Source: Diphasiastrum complanatum (lineage: Eukaryota; Streptophyta; Lycopodiopsida; Lycopodiales; Lycopodiaceae). From it: a stretch of 64,000 nucleotides of DNA. The position numbers and the translations under genes were made by a program. A model generated the notes under the pieces. That model had not been told where the DNA came from. It did no database searches and worked only from the letters and a program-made list of their open reading frames with translations. The DNA lies in assembly GCA_029204225.1 (NCBI GenBank), contig CM055102.1, positions 4,231,947 through 4,295,946 of the forward strand, written 5' to 3'. Shown one piece after another: positions 35,738 to 46,680 of this stretch (positions are counted from its first letter, which is position 1; every line of letters starts with the position of its first letter).

Positions 35738-36480
35738 TCAACAAACTTTAAGTACAGAAAGCTTTGATCTAAATTTATCAAACTTTTCTCCAGTAAGTGG
35801 CTTAGTGAAAATATCAGCTAGTTGTTCTTCTGTGCTACAATGAACGACATGAATTTCATAACTCAGCAGCCTCTCACGCATGAAGTGATACTGAATCTCA
35901 ATGTGTTTAGTTCTCGCATGGAACACTGGATTCTTTGCTAGCTGAATGCCACTCTGACTGTCTCTATGTAAAGTCGTGGAATTGTTCTGCTTCATGCCAA
36001 TTTCTTCCAAGATTTGTCTCAACCATATAGCTTCTTGTACAACACTACACATTGCCTTATACTCTGCTTCTGTGGTGGAAAGAGCATTTGTACTTTGCTT
36101 TTTACTAGACCAGAAAAAGCAACTACCACAAAACTGGAATATATATCTTGTGGTGGATCTACGATCATCATAGTCACCTCCCTAGTCCGCATCCACATCA
36201 TGCTTCCTGTAAATCAAGCCATACTCTGAAGTGCCTTTCACATAACGCAAAATGCGTTTAGCTGCCTTCCAATGCGTTTCCGTAGGTGCTGTCATAAACT
36301 GACTTACAATACCAACAACATATCATATATCTGGTCTAGTCGTGGTAAGGTAAATCAAGCTCCCTACTAATTGTCTATATAGCATAGCATCAAATGACTG
36401 TGACTCATCAAGCTTAGAAAGCTTTTTACCTGGTTCAATAGGAGTGTTTGCTGGTTTGCAATCCTACAACCTAAACCTGT
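35738..36480 (-). pseudogene. Copia-D RNase H
   Basis: RNase H similarity runs from the RT connection (LVGSLIYL-type sequence near 36370) to the end LADIFTKPLTGEKFDKF near 35780. The catalytic neighbourhood LSTTEAEYKAM is near 36055. A stop in place of a residue before GGDYDD (near 36180) and another near 36465 break the frame. The C-terminal 104 codons are open. Confidence 0.85.
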
Positions 36481-37630
36481 GCAGCAACTCTTTGACATAC
36501 TTCACCTGTGTTAAACCCACTTCATGTCCTTTTTGCCACACTTCTACTCCAAGGCAGTAATGCATTAGGTTGAGATCTGTCATCTCAAATTGTTCCATGA
36601 GGTCTTTCTTGATCATGTCTATCATCTTATCATTTGTTTGTGAAACAGATGTTCCATTATCCAACACCTTCAAACTACTGAACCAATTTCTGTTACCTGT
36701 CATGTGTCTTGTGGCTCCTGAGTCAATATACCATGCTTGATCATCTTGATTAGATGACAATGCAGATATGAAGATACTAGAGTCTTCAATCTCACCCTCA
36801 TCGACAAGGTTACCTGCTTGTTTTGGTTTCCCCTTGCCTTGTTCCGCCAGGAATTTGCAACATTCACTCTTTCAATGGCCCTTTTTACCACAATGGAAGC
36901 ACTTGCCTTTCTTCTTAGTTTTGTTGGAAGATCCCTCATCCTCTTGAGACTTGGCAAATTGCTGCTTAGACTTCTTCTTGCCCTTGCCCTTGCCTTGTTT
37001 TTGGCGTGTCTCAAGTGCCTGATCGTCAGTATTTTGACGTCTAGCTTTCAACATTTCTCGTCATTGCTCTTCTTGCATCAAGATTCTTGTGAGCTCGTCA
37101 AAGGTTGGCAATCTTTCTCTTGATGCTATTCCGCTCACAAACATCTGATAGGGTTCTGCAATGCCGCATAATGCATTGTGCACCAGCTCCACATCACGTA
37201 TGTGCTCACCAATAGAATGCAGTTCATCTCTCATTGTCTTGATTCTGGTCATGTACATCTGAATGTGCTCTCCTTGCTCCATGCGGGCACTGTTCAACTT
37301 TGACTTCAGAAACATGATTCTTGACGGATTTGACGTCTCGAACTGCTCCTTTAGCACATCCCATGCCTGTCTGGGTGTAATAGCATCACAAATGTGGGTA
37401 ATGATGTGATCCTTCACTGACAAGTTAATGAAGGTCAAAGCTTTCCTCATCTTTTTGTCAAACACTTTGATGTCTGCTTCATTTGGCGGCCTTCTCTCAT
37501 CACCTGTGACGACTTCCCAGACGTCTTTCTCCATCAGTATGTTTTTCATTTTGAATTTCCACACTGCATAGTTGGAAATTCCGTCCAATTTGCTACTTTC
37601 ACTCAAAATGGACTCTCCCATGTTTGCCAT
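36464..37630 (-). pseudogene. Copia-D gag, zinc knuckle, protease fused to late RT
   Basis: Gag is open from ATG at 37630 (MANMGESILSESSKL) for 189 codons with a complete UBN2 core (HICDAITPRQAWDVLKEQFE). After a stop it continues with a lysine-rich stretch and the knuckle CFHCGKKGH, then the protease WYIDSGATRHMTGN near 36720. A frame of 98 codons goes straight from protease (SSLKVLDNGTSVSQ) into RT sequence that normally lies after the YVDD box (FEMTDLNLMHYCLGVEV). This is a precise in-frame internal deletion of integrase and RT core. Confidence 0.88.
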
Positions 37631-38196
37631 CGCAAAATTGCTTGAAACTTCTGCCTTAGGCTAAGAACATTATGCCGAGGCCAACAGTGATGTCAGAAGT
37701 TGAAAATAATGACCTGCACTTTTTTTCTTACCAGGCCACTCGCCGCTTTTCCACCAATTTGAAAGCCAAATCGGCGTTGCCTTCCGAAATGCACTCAGTC
37801 GTCAACTCCCAACAACGTGCCCAGTGGAATGGTGAAATCACTTCTGGCGTACTCCGAACACTTTCTCCACTGCAGTCACTCTAATTTGTTGTATCGTACT
37901 TGCAGGTACAGTCTGGTGCCCTTCGTTTGAAGGTTATAGCCTTTCGTTTGGGTCAAAACGGGCAAAGGACTCAAAAATAGGGACTTTTCTAGTTTTTGAA
38001 CTGTTTCTTCACAATGAAGAAACTTCACTCTTCACTTGTGAAGGGACCCAACTCAACTTTCAGTATGAAAATTATTAATGAAGTTGAAGGCCAGAATGCA
38101 CTTCACTTCCCCCGAACTCTCAGAAGACAGTTCTCCCGAAGCTCTCTTCAACGGTGACACTGTACTGTGTACACTCCCTGTACGGCTCTGATACCA

Positions 38197-38471
38197 ACTT
38201 AGAATTTGCTTTGCACAGGAACACTGATCATGCTACACAGTAACACAGACAAGAAACACTCTCCATAGCAAGCTCACATAGCAACTATATTTCTCAATAT
38301 GAAATTACACTATACATATAATTGTTCACTCAGGCAACTCATGCATGACCCAGGTTGTCGTTGGCGGGACGCGTGTCCCATCGACTTGCCTCATGACGAG
38401 TCCAACTGATCCTTATCCACTGATAGGACCCACAGTACAGTAACACAATGATTCTAACTTTAATTCTAACT
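38197..38471 (-). repeat. Copia-D 5' LTR (275 bp)
   Basis: Same length and ends as the 3' LTR at 35408-35682. Ends directly against the primer site on one side and the CCATT duplication on the other, which fixes both termini. Confidence 0.92.
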
Positions 38472-38476
38472 CCATT

Positions 38477-39722
38477 CACTTCAAAATGTTGTTTTCCATT
38501 AGTGATGAAGTCTGGGAGCCGATTCTTTTCTCTTCTTCATCTTCTTCCTCTTCTTTTAAAAAAAAAAGGACAAAAAGAAAAAGTTAGAACACCAGCATCA
38601 TTGTGCGAACCTTGAAGAAATCCACCAACTGGCTACTTTGCGACATTATAGTGCTGAGCTATGGAGACCGCCATTGCACCAAAGAAATTCCCTGATAAAA
38701 CCATCTGTGACTACACCTATCGGATCTTCCATCTAGTGAAGGATTGTCCGATTTTTGAACAGATCATCTTGGCAAAATACTATGCTAGACTGCCAAAAAA
38801 AATTAGATATGGTATGACAGAATTAGTATCCTATGCGTCACTTGCACAACTCTGTAAGGATGCTTCCATGATGGAAATCTCACACGGGGGCATGAAGGAT
38901 TTTCCCTATCGCTCTGATGAATCATTAGATGAGAAATCAGAGGAACAAGAGTCAACAAGGAGCGATGATCCAACAAGAATGGAACCCTATCCAAGGCAAC
39001 TAAGTGGAACAGAGTCAAGCAGATCAAGTGCAGCAGAAGACCAATAACCTTGCACTTCAAGTTGTCAGCAAGCTTATGCTCGTTCAATTAATTTTCTTGA
39101 GAAGGACGAATGTACCTTCTGCTTTGGAGATCATCCAAGTACTAGATGTCCAATCAAGAATCTGCGCTTCTTACAAGGACAAAATGTAGAGCAGCAGGTT
39201 CGACAACAAGATACAGAGGTTCAACGGTCAGAAGCAGAATCAAGCCGACAAGGAGTTCATCCGAAGGATGGATGTCATATTGATCCATCTAAATCATGAC
39301 GTTTTTCAACAAACAATGGCAAGGTGGAATTTTTGGTTATATCATCGTGCATGTCACTGAACTCCATGGAGGACCGCAATAGCCTCCCAGTCTATTTTGT
39401 AGAAGATCCTAAGGGGAATCTATTATCAGTGTATGTCTATCAACTTAGAGGTGATGGTGTATTGCACTTAGTAAGATGCTATAGATGCGGAGGAAAACAT
39501 CGTCGAGTCAAATGTCCACATCAAGGGGATCCATCAACATTCGAACCCTGTTGTGCACAATGCGAAGTCAATCATCCATGCCGAGATTGTCCAATGAGAA
39601 ATTCACAATTAGCTAGGAGACATTTGGATTATGTAAACCGACATGCACCTCTGTTGATCAATCCACCTATCAATAAATTGCACTATAAAAAAAAAATCCT
39701 AGTGCCATCGGGTTATGAAACT
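38477..39722 (+). pseudogene. Gypsy-2 gag C-terminal part with three CX2CX3HX4C knuckles
   Basis: A frame from 38661 carries the end of a gypsy capsid (LPKKIRYGMTELVSYASLAQ) to a stop at 39045-39047. Then in other frames come CTFCFGDHPSTRC near 39113, the YVYQLRGDGVLHLVRC stretch that parallels Gypsy-1, and CYRCGGKHRRVKC and CAQCEVNHPCRDC near 39476-39590. All three knuckles have three, not four, residues before the histidine. The capsid N-terminus is missing and no protease follows; sequence changes near 39720. Confidence 0.8.
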
Positions 39723-39724
39723 TA

Positions 39725-40180
39725 GTGGGTCCCACCACTAAAACTATTGTTGGCCAAGCCTTACCAAGTGGGCCCCACCATAGTACAGTAGAGCAATAAG
39801 TGCGAGGCACTGGTGTCTTCTTGCGTGTATAAGCCCAACCACCAATGAGCACACTAGTTAAATAGTTTAAGTTGTTTTCTAGTGACTTGAGCCCTAGGTG
39901 CAAATAAAATAATTTAAGCTAAAAGGCCAAAGTCTAAGTTACAAGGTTGAGTCAAAGTCAAATGGTAGTAGGTGGGATGTGTTTCTTTGTATACCAATAG
40001 ATCTTTTGTGTTTCTTTGAAAGGCTAGGATTGCAATCCTTACCATTTCAGGTAGCCAATAGGATGAATGGGACAAGGGCCTCCCCAAGAATAAATGGACA
40101 CCATTTGTACTTATTTGACATTCTCAATCTATTCTCAATCCAAGGAGAAAACTTTCTTGGTTTCTCTCTCTCTCTCTCTG
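39725..40180 (+). repeat. Possible gypsy LTR, diverged
   Basis: Phrases here parallel the sequence before and in the Gypsy-3 left LTR: GCGTGTATAAGCCCAACC against GCGTGTGTAAGTCCAACC at 45265, and ACCAATAGG-like GCCAATAGGATGAATGGGAC against ACCAATAGGATTCAGAGGCC at 45457. It ends at a (CT)n tract where it meets Copia-E. Both ends are undefined. Confidence 0.4.
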
Positions 40181-41155
40181 TCATCTATATAGATTAGGAG
40201 AATGACAATATTACTACCATCAAATTTTAAGTACATCGAAGGATCATAGTCACTAAGCACAAATCGTAATGAAAGTATAAAGTTGTTGAGTCTTGAATAC
40301 CATGATCTAGGTGCTTGCTTTAAGCCATAAAGACTTCTAAATAGCAAACACACCTTAGATTTATCCTTGATAAACCCTTGACCATGTATATCTCCTCCTC
40401 AAGATAGCCATTCAAAAAAGCGTTGGAGACATCAAATTGAAACAGTGTCCACTTAAAAAATAAGGCAAGAGAGATTATGATTTTATTGTCACCATCTTTG
40501 CTACAGGAGCAAAGGTCTCTTCATAGTCAAGGCCATATATTTGTGCAAAGCCTTTAGCACACAATCTTGCCTTGTACTTGTTGATGGAGCCATCATGATT
40601 GTACTTGATCTTGAACACCCACTTGCATCCAATGATATGCATGTAAGGTGGTGGATCCACTAGCTCCCATGTGTGGTTGGTGATCAAGGCATCATATTCA
40701 ATCTTCATGGCCTCATACCACTCCTTGGTATTGAGGGCTTCTTGAACATCTTTGGGATCCTCATGAGAAACAAAATAAGCATAAGTGGAATCAAGATCCA
40801 CTTGTTTTTCTTTGCCATCATAAGTGAGCCTCTTGGGCTCGGATTTCTCCCTCATGGATCTTCTAGGAGTGAAAATCCGAGGACTTCCATCTTCAAATCT
40901 TGACTCCTCCATATGTTGATTGTCTTCAATAACAATGGGTGATAGATTTTGAAGTTGCTTGATCTTGGCCCCTCCAAGATTGGACTTTTCTTCATCATGA
41001 AAAACTACAACTCTACCATCAATTACTTTAGAGGTAGAGAGCATGTAGATTCGATAGGCTTTTTTGTTGGATGAATATCCAACCGTCACTCCTTTGCTTG
41101 CACAAGGATCATCCTTCTTTCTCGTTTCCAAGGGATATAGACAAAGCATATGCAT
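40180..41155 (-). pseudogene. Copia-E reverse transcriptase, truncated at YIDD
   Basis: The fingers are readable in one frame at 40475-41155 (EWYEAMKIEYDALITNHTWE, GCKWVFKIKYNHDGSINKYK, ETFAPVAKM), then a break with a stop near 40475 and a second frame at 40135-40353 with SLYGLKQAPRSWYSRLNNFI and LLIYIDD. Past YIDD the frame runs into the CT repeat and out of similarity. Confidence 0.88.
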
Positions 41156-42005
41156 CCAAATACTCTAAGGTGTTCAACCTTAGGTTTCTTCAAATAGAGT
41201 GCTTCATATGGTGACTTTCCTCCAAGTGCAACATGAGGGAGTCTATTGCAAAGATAGTTTGAACAATTGATAGCCTCACCCCAAAAGTCTTTTGGCAAAG
41301 ATGCCTCAATTCTAATGGTTTTGGCACATTCACACAGTGTTCTATTCTTTCTTTCAGCCACCCCATTTTGAGATGGTGTATATGCACAAGAAAACTCCCT
41401 TTTAATGCCTTCAAGCTCACAATAATCATGAAATTTATTGGAAGTGTACTCACCAGCTCCATCACTTCTAAGAATCTTGATCTTGTAAGAAAATTGCTTT
41501 TCAACTAGAGCTTTGAACTTTAGGAAATAGTCAAACACCATAGGTTTTGAAGCTAGAAGATATACCCAAGTAAATCTAGTGAAATCATCAATGAAAGTTA
41601 CAAAGCAAGTAGCACCACCCTTGCTCTTTGAAGATGAGAAGTGCACATCCGAGTGTATTAGCTCCAATGGATGTGTAGTCTTGATAGATGACTTTAAAAA
41701 AAGGCTTCTTATGAGACTTAGATATGGCACAAGCCTCACATGGCTTGAAATTCTTGGAGATAAGATTAGGCAAGCCAATAGCTTTGGCTTTTTTGACCAT
41801 GGACATATAGTTAGGATGACCCAACCTTCTATGCCATAGTTCCTCCAAAGACATAGGAGTAGCAAAAGCACTATCAAAAGAGTTAGCATACTCTTTGGGA
41901 TCAAGGTTGTAGATTCCACCATATTGATAAAAATGGTTTAGTTGGTAGATTAGAGCCATATCCTCTACCAGATTTTTCGAGTGAGGAATGGATTTCTCCT
42001 GATGC
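41086..42005 (-). pseudogene. Copia-E GAG-pre-integrase and integrase
   Basis: ELWHRRLGHPNYMSMVKKAK and FKPCEACAISKSHKKPFFK mark GAG-pre-integrase near 41700-41850. One frameshift near 41690 leads into a frame with the whole integrase core: LIHSDVHFSS, CFVTFIDDFTRFTWVYLL, ILRSDGAGEYTSNKFHDYC and TPSQNGVAERKNRTL. All three catalytic residues (Asp in HSD, Asp in RSD, Glu in AERK) are present. It ends in FWGEAINCSNYLCNRLP and the C-terminal VFGC region. Confidence 0.88.
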
Positions 42006-42149
42006 AGCAATTTCAGAAAGTTTTCGATCTAGACTATATATCGATATTTAGAGTATATAAAAGTAGCACTGGATCAAAGAATAATAGATTAAGTTGGTAT
42101 CTACCTTTTACTATTTTTGTTGATTTTTTTTTTCCAAATGCAATGTTCG

Positions 42150-43411
42150 GAGAACGAGAACAATGTTTATTTGTAAGGACTTGAGTGCTGAAATAATCGC
42201 CGAGTTGTTGGATGATGGTTTTGGGATACGAAACAAAATCATCAAGTTAAGTGCAGAGTATGTTACTCATCAATGACATTTAGATATCACATCGAAAAAC
42301 AAATGCTCATTTTGCTGCTGTATTATAGAAGATGGATTAAATGCAAAAATGTTTGGAAGCCATTTTATCAATATTTTGGTATAAACCCTCAGGAGCAACT
42401 TCAAATAACAGTGAAAAGAAATGACAACATTGTTGCAATGGTTGAGGTCGAGGAAGATTGGTGTCTCAATCACATTCGATCAGAACTAGACATGTTGCAA
42501 TTCGATCTACCTCAGTACTATCAATTTCGATTGAATGGTGTAAAGGTACGTTATGCCATATAAAAATATTTTTTTTTTCTATTTCTAAGTGAATCGGTTT
42601 CAAAGAATATATTAACTAAAACAATTTCTCTCGTGCAGGTAAGAGTAAGGCAAGAAGAGCATATAAAATACAAAGAATCTCCATTTCCATGGTGTAGAAC
42701 ACAATGTAATTGCAACTGGATAATATGAGCTTTCGATAACAAGATTCATTGTCTTTTGCAGGAAATGCATTATCTCCACTGGGGAGATCTTCGGGCACTT
42801 GAACTCCAGTGACTACTACAATCAGATATTGAATCAATGCTTGCCCTTGTTAAAGTCTCGGATATATCAGCTATATTCTTGGTCTTCATTGCCTTGGTCC
42901 ATATTGTCCTTGTCTTGGCATGGATATGTTCAGAAGATGATCTGATCAAAGCTTTGCCACAACAAATCTACGTGAACTTATGTCGCATGTTTGTATTGGT
43001 TGTGGCAAAGGTTCGATCAAATCATCTTTCTAAACTTATCCAAAAAAAATCATGGTAAAGGCAAGGTATACCAAGGCTATGAAAAATAAACATGTAGAAA
43101 AACCATAGAAATTGAAGATGAATGAGTAATAACCTGAATTAATAACAGGAAAACAAACATGTAAGAACAACCATAGAAAACTGTAAATATATTTCTATAA
43201 AAATTTTATGTACATGTCTCTCATCCACATCAAGGGAGACCAAGTTTTTATCAGTATCAACTTTCTATGATCTCTAAATCCATTTCTCCAGTTGGAAGTA
43301 GCTTGGGTGGAGAACACTCTGCCACTGCAACTGGATATGAATTTTTGATCACAAGCTTTATGGTCTCCTGTCTGAAGTGCATAATCTCCACCTTCGGGCA
43401 TTTAAACTGAA
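42150..43411 (+). pseudogene. Fragment of an unidentified host-like gene with introns and duplicated exon
   Basis: I do not recognise the family. Plus-strand exon-like stretches: near 42184-42260 (AEIIAELLDDGFGIRNKI), then 42346-42549 (LQITVKRNDNIVAMVEVEED, then FRLNGVK), an intron with a strong GTACGT donor at 42550 and a TCTCTCGTGCAG acceptor ending at 42639, then RVRQEEHIKYKES. On the minus strand a terminal-exon-like stretch at about 43411-43248 (FKCPKVEIMHFRQETIKLVI, TGA stop) has a strong polypyrimidine/CAG acceptor and a diverged second copy at about 42815-42690. Opposite strands suggest rearrangement. It sits between two copia fragments. It could be a captured or broken gene. Confidence 0.45.
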
Positions 43412-43620
43412 AAAAAATAAAAACACCGTTAAATGCTATTAATCAAAGATTAGTTATTAGGAATGTCATTATGAAAAAAAAAAACAAAAACATAATTAAA
43501 TGTTATTAATCGAAGATTACCTCTTCTAGATTGGACCAATATTAAAAAAAATTTACCTCTATTGCATGTAGTACTGGAAAGAATTCTAGTATTTTCTAGA
43601 TATGGCTCCTGACAATTTTG

Positions 43621-43621
<1 letters not shown>

Positions 43622-43696
<75 letters not shown>
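43622..43696. repeat. (TG)n microsatellite, about 37 units
   Basis: An uninterrupted TG run of about 75 bp between the host-like gene fragment and Copia-F. The apparent poly-Thr-His frame on the minus strand is a product of this repeat, not a gene. Confidence 0.97.
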
Positions 43697-43700
<4 letters not shown>

Positions 43701-43734
43701 GAGTACATCTTTAAACAAATTGGATTACACACAC

Positions 43735-45235
43735 CCTCATCATTGACATTGCATGTAGGCAACGCATCCAAACACTTTTAGGTTCTTCATAGAAGGCTTA
43801 GAGCCTGTCCACACCTCATGGGGTGTCTTGCTTGAGAGGGCCTTGGTCGAACATCTATTCTGGATGTAAGCTGTAGTGGAGACAGCTTCAACCCAGAATC
43901 TCTTGGGCAGCGATGCATGCGTTAGCATACATTTGGCTGATTCAACTAGGGTACGATTCTTCCTCTCGGCTAAGCCATTCGATTGAGGACTGTAAGGAGT
44001 GATGAATTGTTGCTCAATGCCTTGGCTCTAGCAATACTCCTTAAACACAGTAGAGATATACTCCCCATCATTGTCTGACCTTAAGGCCTTGATCGTCCTT
44101 CCAGTCTCCTTTTATGCACGCTCCTTGAAGATTCTGAAGCAATTGAAGGCTTCTGAATTCTTCTTTATAAAGTACACCATAGTCCTTTTGGAAAATTCAT
44201 GAATAAAAGTTATAAATACTTTGCATCCTTCAGCGAAGGATTTTTCATCGGGCCACAAATGTGTGAATGTACAATGTCTAACAATCCTCTAGCAGTATGT
44301 TGATGGCTTGATCTAAATGGTTTTTTAGTCTGTATACCAACTAGATAGTCTTGACAGACAGGTAACTCAACTTTATCATGAGGATAGTTGAGGTCAAGAA
44401 CAATAGATTGTCTAGACATTTGTTGTATAGCAGCATGATTCAAGTGACCAAGTCTATAATGCCAAACTAAACTTTTATTTGCATGAATAGAAGTACTGAG
44501 CATCTGACTAGAGGCAGAAAAGCAATGACTTAAACTATACAAGTATCCATGTCTCTTTCCAAGTGCTAGAATCTTGCCTGTCATATCAACTCTTTGCATT
44601 GATCACATTTGAATTCTATTTTATGTCCTAGATCCATGATTCTGCTTACAAAGAGCAGATTCATAGATAAATTGGATACATACAGGACTTTAGAAAGTAG
44701 CTTAGACTGATCATTTGCAAAGCTTAATCTTATAGTACTTTCACCTTTAATAGCTTGTGTGCTATTATCGCCAAGGTGAACATATTTATTGGTACTATAG
44801 GGTGTATAGGACTCGAAACAGCCAATGAGACTGGTCATATGCTGAGTGGCACCGGAATCCAGAAACCAAGAACTGTCGTTGGGTGCCTCTTGATCGCTGG
44901 TCATGATGGCATCATGATCTGCATCTTGAATGGGCTGTGGAACTTCTGTAGCTGCATTTGCCACTTGATTCGATTGCCCCTTGTTGTTGTTCTTAGCTTG
45001 CAGTATCCGGCAGTCTTGAATTTCGTGGTTGTTTTGCTTACATTATCTGTAGAACAGCTTCTTCTTCGTCTACGGATTCAACAGTTCTTTGTACTGTGCT
45101 GGTTTCTGGTCTCGCTGTGATTGCTTTGGGCCTTTCTTCTTCTTCTGCTTAGTCATGCTCTTGTTGGTGTACAAAGCATGAGAATCGATTGAGGAACTAG
45201 AGGCTTCATTCCTCCGCAAGGCAACCCTAACACTA
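43735..45235 (-). mobile_element. Copia-F fragment (late gag to integrase)
   Basis: Minus-strand copia fragment, different in sequence from Copia-E. In order: lysine-rich end of gag with a knuckle CKQNNHEIQDC whose first cysteine position is a stop (near 45048), protease SWFLDSGATQHMTS near 44860, GAG-pre-integrase LVWHYRLGHLNHAAIQQM near 44440, integrase start DIVHSHICGPMKN near 44240 (His in place of the catalytic Asp), and integrase C-terminal part RFWVEAVSTTAYIQNRC and KVFGCVAYM at 43740-43928. RT and RNase H are absent. It ends at the flank of the (TG)n tract. Confidence 0.88.
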
Positions 45236-45416
45236 GTTAATAAGTGAGAGGGATTTGGCACCCTGCGTGTGTAAGTCCAACCTAATGATCACATAGCTAT
45301 TTGATTAATTAGAATGTTAATAAAAAGACTTTAGGCCTTTTTGTGGGACTTTTAATGTCGCAGGGCCTAAATGTCAAGTTAGTGAATAAAGTTGGGTTTC
45401 CCTCCAATTTTGATGG

Positions 45417-45935
45417 TTCCCACACTTTTTTAAATTTGAATAAAAAGAGAGGCAATACTGGACCAATAGGATTCAGAGGCCAGGGTCCTCCTCTCTACTA
45501 TAAAAAGGGACCAACTCGAGTTGCTCCTGATGTTCATTTCCTCATTTCAATAAAGCAGATTGGTTCTCTTTAGAAATGGATTGATGAATGTCCTTGCTCT
45601 TCCTCTCTTTTCCTCCATTTCTCATGCTTTCTTTGGATTTTGCTGATTGTTGGATCTGATCATTATTGGGATTGCTATTTCTTATGCTTTTTGTGAGAGA
45701 GAAAGGGAGAGAAAGAAGAGTAAGTTTCTATTATTGTTGTGGATTTAGGATTAATGGAAGTAGGGTTAATGGATGTAGTGTTAATTCTTAGTGTTAATGG
45801 ATGTAGTTTAAGGTCCTCCATTTATGTTGAAATCTGAACTAAACTATCGCTCTCATGGGAACGAACCTACGCGTGACAACTAACTTCGTCTCTTTGATGC
45901 TAGATTGACTAGATCTTGGATTCAGGTTAGGCAAG
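45417..45935 (+). repeat. Gypsy-3 left direct repeat (LTR), 519 bp
   Basis: Matches 50368-50882 from TTCC(C)ACACTTTTTTAAA to GTTAGGCAAG. Promoter-like CTACTATAAAAAGGGACC is at about 45496. The right end runs without a PBS or gag into protease coding sequence, so the internal 5' part has been lost. U3-like sequence related to 39725-40180 precedes it, so the real LTR may start further left, near 45220. Confidence 0.8.
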
Positions 45936-45936
45936 A

Positions 45937-46680
45937 AGCAACTGTGATAGATGGTGGTTCAGGAGTTAACCTGCTTTCTACAAAGCTATGTACAAAATGG
46001 GGCCTTACAAAGATTAAGCCTGCTACTTTTGCTATTAAGCTAGCTGATAAAACGACAGTTCGTCCATGAGGAATAGTGGAAGATATACTTGTCAGGATTG
46101 CAGGAGTACAGTTCATCATTACTTTTGTCATGATGGACTTACCAGAAGCACCAAATGTCTACCGAGTTCTCTTAGGACGTCCATGGTTACGAGTTGCACA
46201 AGTAATTCATAACTGGGGTACCGAAAAAATCACTTTTGAAAATCGTGAACGTGCAGTTAAAGTTGATCCTACGACTTGGACTATCAAGCCAGTGGTTCAA
46301 AAAGTGGATGATTTATCAACAACAGATCACACTTGTGATCGACCAGAGAAAAATTTGGGAGTTTACGACGATTCTCAGACGGATACTGTCAATTGGAACA
46401 AAGCTCTTGCAACAATTGATTGTACAGCAGGATATATGTGTCAACAAGATATTCAATCAGAGATGAGCGACATTTCCTTGTTAGATCGAACTTTGGATAC
46501 GCCAATCACGTTTCCACTAAATGTGCTGAATGTAGCCTGGATATCAACAGAACCTATACCAGATCCAATTGAGGATGATCTCATACCAATGAGCCATGCC
46601 TTAACTTATGATAACAATGCAAAACTTATGGATGCAGATTCTACATCATATGGATCCGACCAGATTTGGAGTGCGTAATA
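45937..46680 (+). pseudogene. Gypsy-3 protease and linker
   Basis: The pepsin-like retroviral protease fold is marked by TVIDGGSGVNLLS (active-site Asp-Gly-Gly), FAIKLADKT, then VLLGRPWLRVAQVIHNWG. A stop replaces an Arg codon at 46068. The linker has VNWNKALATIDC, shared with Gypsy-1. The frame ends at 46676-46678 and pol continues in the next frame. Confidence 0.88.

Larger units (their letters stand above)
35408..38471 (-). mobile_element. Copia-D, complete-ended but internally deleted copia, TSD CCATT
   Basis: Two 275-bp LTRs flank a 2.5-kb internal region, and CCATT occurs at 35403-35407 and 38472-38476. The PBS TGGTATCAGAGCC (minus strand, 38184-38196) abuts the 5' LTR directly, and a GA-rich polypurine run abuts the 3' LTR. 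Gag and protease are followed directly by the late RT and RNase H; the integrase and the RT catalytic core are absent. LTR ends are AGTTAGAATT and AATTCTAAGT, not TG...CA. Confidence 0.93.
40180..42005 (-). mobile_element. Copia-E fragment (GAG-pre-integrase to RT)
   Basis: A minus-strand copia fragment with preserved long frames. It starts inside GAG-pre-integrase at about 42005 and stops exactly after the RT catalytic box YIDD at about 40180, where a CT repeat begins. Gag, protease, the end of RT, RNase H and both LTRs are missing, so it is a fragment made by breakage, not a complete insertion. Confidence 0.9.

Noticed and set aside
43586-43771. Minus-strand frame with a long Thr-His run
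   Set aside because: It is the translation of the (TG)n microsatellite.
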